From positions 1-28,145 of the forward strand of contig CAXNAD020000132.1 of NCBI GenBank assembly GCA_964200185.2: a stretch of DNA of 28,145 nt, given 5' to 3'. The translations under genes were made by a program, and so were the position numbers. Shown here piece after piece: positions 20,690 to 28,145 of the stretch (position 1 is the stretch's first letter; every line of letters starts with the position of its first letter). This DNA comes from Choristocarpus tenellus KU-1152. Taxonomy: Eukaryota > Phaeophyceae. Under the pieces are notes generated by a model. The model saw only the letters and a program-made list of their open reading frames with translations. It was not told the DNA's origin and made no database searches.

Positions 20690-23600
20690 ATGATGTCAAC
20701 TGGAGTGGACATTCGGGTTCCCTCCGACTGGATCGTGACATCCAAGGCCATTGAAGACAAAAAGTGCATTGGCACGCACAACGGCACCTGTGCGTATGTT
20801 GTAAACCCTGTGAACCTCGGGCTTTTTTCACCAATGCCTGTATCGCGTAGTTAGGAACTCTTTTTTAGTATTATCCTCATCTTCACTACAGGTGTCTACT
20901 GTTTGCCAAAGTGTAGATGCTGGAATGTGTCGCTCAGCAAGATTGAGGTTATCATTCCTCCTCAGTATGGGCCCAAATGAATCAATATGCCTCCCCCATG
21001 TCATGATCATAATATATTTTTGTGCATGTTCAGTTCACTGTGATGAGGCTCTGGCGTGTGCTATGCTCAAGATCCTTCCTGCTTGGTCTGGTGCTGTTAT
21101 TGTCCGGACACGTGATGAGGAGGAACTTGCAAAGTGCAATGTGGTAGTTGATGTAGGAGGTATTTACGACCCAAAGACCCTTAGGTGGGTGGAATCATTT
21201 GGGTTTGAAGTGGAAAGTGAGTAGTTTGCAGCTAACACAGGCACACCTCTCAAAGACAATTTCTTGCAAGGGGCGATCAGAAACTGCTATTACACGAATA
21301 GAGTCTCGTCTCCATTGCTTGGTTAGGGTGTCTGTGGAATTTCTTAGGGCAGTTAACTCCTTTTATCCTAGCTTTCCTCTGTTCAACTGTTTTCAAGTCA
21401 ACATTCAATCTTGTTGCACTGATGCACTGATGCACTGATGCACTTTACCACACAGTGGCCTTCCTGGACCCGTCAGAGAACCCAGTCCTACCATATACCT
21501 AATATATCTTACACGATAATATGAACATTACATGGAACCGGAGAGTTCAACTAAATCATTCAGTGCTCCCTATCTTCTGGACGTGGTCCCATGGAACACT
21601 CACACTGACTGAACACCGGTCCCTGTGCCAGGTTTGATCACCACCAGAAGACATTCTCTGATACTCTGTCAGAGGAGTCGTTCTCAACCAAGCTATCCAG
21701 TGCCGGCCTGGTGTACCGCCACTTTGGACATGAAATACTGACAAGAATGGTCGAGGGCACTAGTATTCCAAAGGAAGTTGTGAACAAGAAGTTTTATGGC
21801 AGGGTGTACAAGGTGTGTTGGTAGGTGGGGTCATATGCTGTCAGTAGGTTTGAAGTCTTCATCTGTTGATTTGATAGGAAGTTTCATCCCAATTCAACTT
21901 ATTCTGCTTCCTCCCAGTTTTGTGTAGCTCTAACGTTGACATCTGTCAAAAATCTTCCAAGAGTCAGTTACTACATATTGCAGATACCGGTCACGGTTGT
22001 CATGCAGAGCATACCAACGCGATGCAATTATTCTTGGAAAATATGTTTTAAGTGCACGAACTTTGACTGGCACATTGCAGATTTGCCACTATTACCATTT
22101 GTTGGTGCAATAACAGACTGCAGACATTGTACATACTGATTTGTGTGCGTCTAACTTTTGCAGTCCTTATTGATCTTAAGTTGAACACAACTTACAACCT
22201 CTCAGTTGCAATATGAGCCACTCTGTATGTTTATGTTATTTTTGTACCCTGTGCTAGTGAAAGCTTATTGTATGGGTATTTTTGTATTTTTGAGCGGAGG
22301 GTTCATCCTGTTTGCGCAAGTAGTCTGTTGCACTCTGGAGCAGCAACTTAAGTAGGAAAGATACGGGCATTTCTCGATAGGTTTTCAGATTGGAGAGGTG
22401 GTGCCTCAAACATCGTAATTGGAAAGAAGACAACAAGCTCGGCAAGTTTTGACTAACTCTTGGAATTTACATACCATTCACCATGAGACCTGACTTGCAC
22501 AAGATAGCTCACTGATTATCCTTTTCATAATGACACAACCCAACCCTTGCATGGACTGTTTTGTCTTGCTGCCCCCTGCACCCCCACAGAGCTTTGTGGA
22601 GCACATTGATGGTATTGACAATGGAATTATGGTTGCTGATGGCATGATGAAGTACCAAGTATCATCCACCCTCAGTGACAGAGTTGCCAAACTCAACCCT
22701 CAGTGAGTAGAATGCTTGCCGCAAAGCACCTGTCTTTGAGATAATCCAAGACACAGAAAGGATTTGTACAGTCCAGCCAATGGTGACAGTGATGAAATGA
22801 CTGCCCAACTTCTTGATGTGTTTACCTCTAGAGGCCCTTCCTCTTTCACTATATCCCCATCTTCTGAAATGCAATAGATATCACTCTCACCCCTTACCAT
22901 GTCCCTTCCTTCCCTCATAACACCTTGTGAGCAGTTGGAATGAGGAGGCAGAGGACGGTCCATTGTTAGCCAACGAGCGCTTCAAGCAGGCAATGTCCCT
23001 CGCATCAGGGGAGTTCATAGAGACTGTGTTGGGTCTGTCCAACTCGTGGTGGCCTGGTAGAGCCATTGTGCAGGACTCTATCTCCATGAGAAAAGAGGCC
23101 CACCCTTCAGGACAGGTGTGAAAAAGATCTTTGGTGTCATCTTTGCAGACCTCAATAAAAACCAAAGCACACCACAAATCATAAAGGTGTTTTTCAGGAT
23201 GTATTTTCTGTACCTGTATCCTGAAAAACAGTGACCCGAAGCTCTCTACCTGTTGGGTTGGTGTATTCTCCAGCTGCAGCATTGTATTTCAGTGTTATTC
23301 CCCCAACTGAAGAAACACTATGTGCCACCTCAACCCCTCTGTTGCCCTCCTCCGTTCATCTCTCCTGCCTGTTCTATTGAGGTGGTTGTCCTAACAGGTT
23401 ACTGCCCATGGAAGAGCCATCTTGTAGAGATCGAGGAAGAAATGGGGTTAGGAGGTGAATTCAAGTATGTCTTATATGCTGAAGGGGGAAACAGCAAGTC
23501 ATGGCGAATACAGGTGTGTTGGTACAAAGAAGGTTCCAAGTTTGGCATTTTCTCACATTCTGTTGGGTAAATATGGCACACATGAAATGGAGTTAGTGTG

Positions 23601-24288
23601 GATATATGTTGATTTGCTGTTATTCCGTCGCACTGAGCTCTTCTCATTTGATGCACATCTTTAAGGTCAGAAAACTGTTCCTCTGTGTATTGTTTCATGC
23701 GACTGACACCTGTAATTGCCAATGGATTTTGCTTCAAACTGTACCTTCTTACTATCATAGAGGAGATACATGGGCTCGTGAGCATAGGAGTAGTCTGGAT
23801 CCTCCCATAGGGAGATAATACTCCAGGTTCAAGTGCTTTGCTTTGCATACAAAACTGTGCTCGCCGTGTCACACCCTGCTTGACCTTAGAACACGCACTT
23901 TACTCTAACAAGTGTCATTAACGCAGTGCAGCCACTTAGCTCTTCTGTATATTATATCTAATCGACAAGCTTCCATGTTCTTTGCTTTTATGTATGCAAG
24001 ATGCATTGTCATTTATACTCCCTTACTCATTCTTACCTGTACCCTGTACCCTGTACACCTTGGTTCACCCCAACGCCTAAGGCGGTGCCACTTGTTGAGG
24101 GGTCTTTTGAGCTTCGCCTTGGTCTTCCTAAGGAGTGGCGCGGATTGCGGAACGCTGAGTTGTCTACTGCATCAGGCATTGAAGGGTGCGTTTTTGTGCA
24201 TGCAAATGGATTCATAGGGGCCAATGCAACCAAGGAAGGAGCCCTAGCAATGGCCTCCAAGGCCCTTGAGATAGCTGCAAGCACATGA
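20690..24288 (+). CDS. MYG1: MYG1 family DHH-type 3'-5' exonuclease (UPF0160), 7 exons
   Basis: Exons 20690-20789, 21034-21184, 21632-21812, 22590-22702, 22935-23115, 23382-23513 and 24082-24288 join in phase through GT-AG introns into a 354-residue protein. Human MYG1, from memory, is about 376. Landmarks are IGTHNGTFHCDEALAC (metal-binding His30, His35 and Asp37), VVVDVGGIYDP (Asp73), RFDHHQKTF (Asp86-His87-His88, the DHH motif), VEHIDGIDNGI, LSDRVAKLNP, GYCPWKSHL, and the C-terminal FVHANGFIGANATKEGAL. Characterised MYG1 proteins act in the nucleus/nucleolus and mitochondria on RNA. The frame runs without a break, so the gene appears intact. Two adjacent ATGs (20690 and 20693) can serve as start; the first is used here, with an in-frame stop upstream at 20644. 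An additional upstream exon is possible (see the separate entry). Confidence 0.92.
21416..21444 (+). repeat. 8-bp tandem repeat (GCACTGAT), 3.6 units, in a MYG1 intron
   Basis: Three exact GCACTGAT units plus GCACT lie in the second certain intron of MYG1 (21185-21631). It is a simple short tandem repeat of no evident function. Confidence 0.9.
23188..23230. repeat. 13-bp inverted repeat, 17-base loop, in a MYG1 intron
   Basis: TGTTTTTCAGGAT (23188-23200) and ATCCTGAAAAACA (23218-23230) are exact reverse complements. The left arm contains TTTTTCAG, an acceptor-like string within the intron 23116-23381, which folding could hide. The frame requires the acceptor at 23381 instead. Confidence 0.9.
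24036..24057 (+). repeat. 7-bp tandem repeat (CCTGTAC) ahead of the last MYG1 exon
   Basis: Three consecutive CCTGTAC-type units lie within the pyrimidine-rich region upstream of the acceptor AAG (24079-24081) of the last MYG1 exon. Variation in length here would alter the distance between branch site and acceptor. Confidence 0.85.
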
Positions 24289-26901
24289 TATGAGATTAGT
24301 TGTGGTAGGGTATCTGTGAGGTTGATATTTGTAGTAGTAGTAGTAGACGTTGTGTGCCACAGTTGTGACAATTGTTGCTGACGGGATATGATGGATAATG
24401 GTGGACACAGGACAGAAATCCCTTGTTCAGTCATAACACTATTGACATAACCTATCACAGTGCAAATATTCCCTTTTCGTTCCTATGATACTCCTGCAGC
24501 AGAACTCTGCAATGTCCAACAGTGGATTGTCAAGTTGCTAGGAACAAGGAAACTGGGGATAGCAATTGCAACAACCTTTCCCCTGTGGAAAATCAGTGGG
24601 ATGGAAATGGGAAATGGAAACATATGTTTTTTTGTCAGCCTGCCAGGGCTACTGTCAAACTATACATGCAGTTGATATTGATTTATATGTGTTTGGCGTT
24701 GTGATTTTCCTCCTCCAACCGTCAGAACTTCAAAAACCAATCATTCCTCCCAATACCCTGTCCACCTGACCGAGCCATACCCTCAGTGCAGGGGTTAGAC
24801 TCAACATTCAAGAGTGGTCAAACACAATGTTTGGGGCACATGGTTGGAATCATGTTCTCAACACCCCGAAACATCTAAGTTTTAACCAAGTGAGTATGAG
24901 TCAAGTGCAAACGAAGATAGGTCAATGGGAGTAAGGAGCACTGAGGTTTTGATCAAAGCATAAATAGAACCTCATGTTGACACTACTTTATGTGTCTTAG
25001 TGAATTACATAAATTCATCCATGCATCCACCATTATGGTAATGTGTATCAAGTCTGCCGTATAGTTATATCACAGAAGTATTTGAGCAATAATCTTGACA
25101 GAAGTCATACAGACTGGCACATCCTCTTTCTTTTGAGGCAACTCATATGTTCCGAGGCCTTTTCATGGGTACTTCAAAGTAGTACAGGTTTACAGGTGCA
25201 AACCATACAGGTACAGGTTCCTGTATCCATAGCAGTATATGGAGTACCTGATCTCAACGTGGACCCAATACTACTCTGACCTGAACATAGAACTGTTGGA
25301 GGAACCTCTACAATTGTCAGACCTAGTGGTGTGACGGGTGGTGGTGATTTGGTCTCCACAAATCATTTTTCCACATATTTCCACATTGTCTGGTTTTAGG
25401 ATATATTGTGGTTTGAAAGGTGGGCGATCTATATATTGCAATATGGCAAGGATCTGTGCTGTGTAGGACATGTCACCATTCCTGGTATTAAGGGCATAAT
25501 ATGAGCTTGGACCAACAATTGTGTAAGTTTCTTCTCATAATCCACACGCATGTTTGTTGTGGGAGGGTATATTATGTAAATATGTACTTGGATCTTCAAA
25601 GCCTCCACAGGCTTCAGGGAGAGTCAAAGTCATGGATAGAGATGTTCAGTGAGTATTAATGGTAAAAGTGAGACCTTGTGCTCATCATTACCCCATGTTG
25701 TGTTGCTCTCCTCTGCTGCCCAAGGTACAAATACAAACAAGTGGAATAACGACACTAGTAGCTACTGTGATATTGCGCCCCTTCCCCTTTGCTCGACATC
25801 TTTATTTTGAAGATGTTGGAAAAATATAAATCCACCAGACCTCTTCTACTTCTACAGTGTTGAAGTGATCATGAAGAAGGTCCATTCACTTTTTAATTTA
25901 GATCGTGGAAATGACTTGACCCACCTACCTGGTTGCTAGAGTCTTTCCTGGGGTATTGATTTTACAGGTGTAAACCCTATCGACACCAGACTTCTTTCCA
26001 AGGAGACTTGATTTGGATGGTCCAAAGTCCATGTGGCAAGCACAGTGGATTGTACACCTGTGCTACCCATGCTATGTATCACTGTGCTACGAGGATGATA
26101 GACCAAGAATGAGGTGGCGAAGGCTTTACTGTCAAGCAATGCCTAAGTGTGTCCAGCATACGAAGATAGACTCCATCAAGAATGAGTTTCTTCAGATCAT
26201 TAACGGAGTGTTCTAGGCCGTAACATAGGAGGTGGACATGGGTTTCTAAGAAAAAACGGAGCTCCATCCGAAGCAGTAAGAGAGGCAGAAACTCAGCTGA
26301 AGGAAGGAAAAGAAGCAGGGGGGGGGAGACTGGGCTCAGAAGAGATAGTGAGCAAATACAGTCTAACTATGGACCTGGGGAAAGAGAAAGCTGTCCTAGA
26401 AACCTGCTGGGCATTGAGTACATACGAGTGTTTTGCTGGATGAGGAAGCTAAGGAATAGTGTGCTACAGGCACTGGTTCTACATGACTGTCGTGGTATCA
26501 TTATCACATTATGGGTGTATTGATCTTAAAGACTTCTTAGTGATAATGCTCTTGGCTCCACCTTTCATTATTGGGATCAGTCTCTAATATATTGCATCTC
26601 AAAAGCGAAAGTCTAAAACAATAATCAAAGTCTAGAGACCCAGAAGATACGATTGACTGCTCTGAATCATCCATTATCATCCTTGAGCATTGAAGTCACT
26701 ATATTGCCACAATTTTCAATAGACGAGTAAGCTTAGGGCATGAAACATGGTACTCCTGGTCTTCTTCCCATTCTAAAAGGGGAAATAGTGTCCCCAGTGT
26801 GACTCCAGCGTTGAATAGAGACTGCATTAGACTTAGTGTGAGTACAAGTGTGTGTTGTTGTGTGGGTCTCACTTCTCTCTTCAATACTAGTGGCTACAAA
26901 G
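24289..26901. other. No confident gene; weak coding-like stretches
   Basis: Plus-strand stretches at 24522-24704 and at about 26256-26442 (the latter reads NGAPSEAVREAETQLKEGKE and continues through SKYSLTMDLG) have coding-like composition but no recognisable domain or joinable splice sites. Overlapping minus-strand frames at 25936-26267 may be a frameshifted relic. Confidence 0.3.
24331..24346 (+). repeat. GTA trinucleotide microsatellite, 3' of MYG1
   Basis: Five GTA units occur about 40 bases after the MYG1 stop, probably in the 3' untranslated region or just beyond it. Confidence 0.85.
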
Positions 26902-27026
26902 AACAGACGATTTCAAAAATTGAGGATGGAGCTTAATACAAAAATATATATATCGACACTTTATCCCAGTCAATTTTAGCCCATCCTCAATGAAAAGCTC
27001 CATCCTCAATTTTGAAATCGGCTGTT
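26902..27026. mobile_element. MITE-like hairpin element, 125 bp, ~32-bp inverted repeats
   Basis: The left arm 26902-26934 begins AACAGACGATTTC and the right arm 26995-27026 ends GAAATCGGCTGTT. They are reverse complements apart from one substitution and a one-base A indel. A further partial copy of the arm (CCATCCTCAATG, 26981-26992) lies just inside the right arm, after a short AT microsatellite. AAAG occurs immediately outside both ends (26898-26901 and 27027-27030), fitting a 4-bp target duplication. Its ends do not resemble the GAGTCAAAG family, so it is a separate kind of element. Confidence 0.6.
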
Positions 27027-28123
27027 AAAGGTGTGTGAATCTTCTACGTATTTGATTATAGTGGCTGACCAGGCTTCTCTCCAGTGTCAATGGCTGTTAG
27101 CGGTAGCTTTGGTCACCACTACTCATCAAACGTCCAACTACCTGTGTCATGGGTTGCATCATCTCACCAATGTCACGACTCTTGAAAAGTTTTTGTGTCT
27201 AGCTTCGTATTTATTTATACTTGACCAAATGGTGGTGCAGACCATCGATTGGCCTTTTTCTTTTCTGTTAGGAAGAGTTAAGAAGTAGGCGTGAATCCAA
27301 TTCTCTATTTCTCCTAACGGTCCACTACTTCAAGAAATGTTAGTATCGAAAATATGGCCGAACAGAATTGATGAGTAGGTTTAAGAGATTCTAAATAGAA
27401 CCAATAGATATGTCGAGTCATCAGATAAAGCATATTTTTTAGTATCTGACCTACCTGGTATGGAATATTATGATCCGGCATTGTAAGACCAGTCGTATAG
27501 GCCGCTAGCCAACCTACATCTCTCTATAGTAAACCTGGAAAGCCTGGAGTGCTTTTCGCTTCAAGGACGAATCTTGCCCCTCTTGCAAGAATACACCCTG
27601 CGTCTTGCTAGTACTCATCCAATCCCCCACCGTTTTCAGGTTCAGAAGCAGCAAGTAATTCGATCAGCTGTTATTCAGACCCAATTTACCTTTGTCGTAA
27701 ACATTTCTAGAAGGTGTGGAAGGTAGTTGAAGAAACCGAGGTTGCTTTCGCCTTGCACATGATGTTTACAGGTACTTGAGAGGAAATAGTTGGAGACACG
27801 TTGATAGGGTAGTCCGAACAAGGAATTTACTGCACTTTATAGAGCAGGCCTTGAGTCATGTAGAAGCGCAGTAGAGAAAACTAGAAGTGATCGAGCCCTC
27901 GTCAAGAGCACAATTTTGGGTCCAGAAACAAGAGTTCGTAGTGAAGTTGAATGGTAGGAGTCAGGTACTGCAGTGTATTGCAGGGTGGCGAATATTTGCA
28001 ACAAGCAGGTGAATCCATAGCCAAGGCCATAGGATTGAACACATGGGATAGAAATGAGATAAGCAATATCTTCCAGCCGTTTAACAATTTTGCAAAAGCC
28101 CTGTGATTAACACTTTCTGCTAC
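27027..28123. other. No gene seen
   Basis: Only short frames without recognisable content lie between the MITE-like element and the terminal copy of the dispersed 22-bp motif. Confidence 0.5.
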
Positions 28124-28145
28124 TGGGTCAAAGTATCTGGAGGGG
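28124..28145 (+). repeat. Second exact copy of the dispersed 22-bp motif, cut by the window end
   Basis: The sequence is identical over 22 bases to 4029-4050. Since the window ends here, the similarity may continue beyond it. The orientation is the same as at 4029 and as the left ends of the elements at 11030 and 18580. Confidence 0.7.

Noticed and set aside
22887-23282. A 131-codon minus-strand frame opposite MYG1 exon 22935-23115
   Set aside because: It is antisense to a firmly identified exon and has no recognisable features.
24522-24704. Possible exon after MYG1 (CQVARNKETGDSNCNN...)
   Set aside because: The composition is plausible, but another frame is open over the same bases, no domain is recognised, and no partner exon or clean splice chain was found.
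25936-26267. Possible frameshifted retroelement fragment on the minus strand
   Set aside because: No reverse transcriptase, integrase or protease motif can be read in either frame.
1-28145. CRISPR arrays, rRNA and spliceosomal RNA genes
   Set aside because: No regularly spaced identical repeats with unique spacers, and no recognisable rRNA or U-RNA core sequences on either strand.

Overview
The window looks like nuclear DNA from an intron-rich eukaryote, not a bacterium or virus. Open reading frames are short and only make sense when joined across GT-AG introns of about 160-920 bases. Intergenic space is large and AT-leaning, with minisatellites and small inverted-repeat elements. The first gene combines a Cys-containing extracellular repeat with Calx-beta, pentraxin/LamG and laminin-IV(B)-like modules. 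With half-kilobase introns, this fits a protist such as a stramenopile alga (brown algae and relatives), but the lineage is an inference and nothing here proves it.

Region 1 (1-8747, + strand) is the 3' part of a large multi-exon gene. Nine exons join in one uninterrupted frame and encode 1,493 residues plus stop; the 5' end lies outside the window. In order the protein has six copies of a roughly 95-120-residue repeat (signature KW...DC...LCY-F/H-G-EPY-LY), a Ser/Glu-rich linker, an SEA-like segment, a Calx-beta domain, a small Cys-rich stretch, a pentraxin/LamG domain and a C-terminal laminin-B-like domain. It is probably a secreted adhesion or cell-wall/matrix protein.

Region 2 (8748-20240) is gene-poor. 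It contains a seven-unit ~56-bp minisatellite (10201-10592) inside a G-rich-strand domain, two MITE-like elements with related terminal inverted repeats (11030-11272 and 18580-18809), a degenerate pyrimidine-rich repeat (11655-12265), and a possible small minus-strand gene (17299-17475).

Region 3 (20242/20690-24288, + strand) is a complete seven- or eight-exon gene for a MYG1-family (UPF0160) DHH-type exonuclease. The catalytic motifs are intact, and a possible upstream exon would add a presequence.

Region 4 (24289-28145) has no gene I can defend. It holds a third MITE-like element (26902-27026) with ~32-bp inverted repeats, and the window closes on another copy of the dispersed terminal motif also seen in an intron of gene 1.

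The two recognised genes have unrelated functions and no sign of co-regulation.
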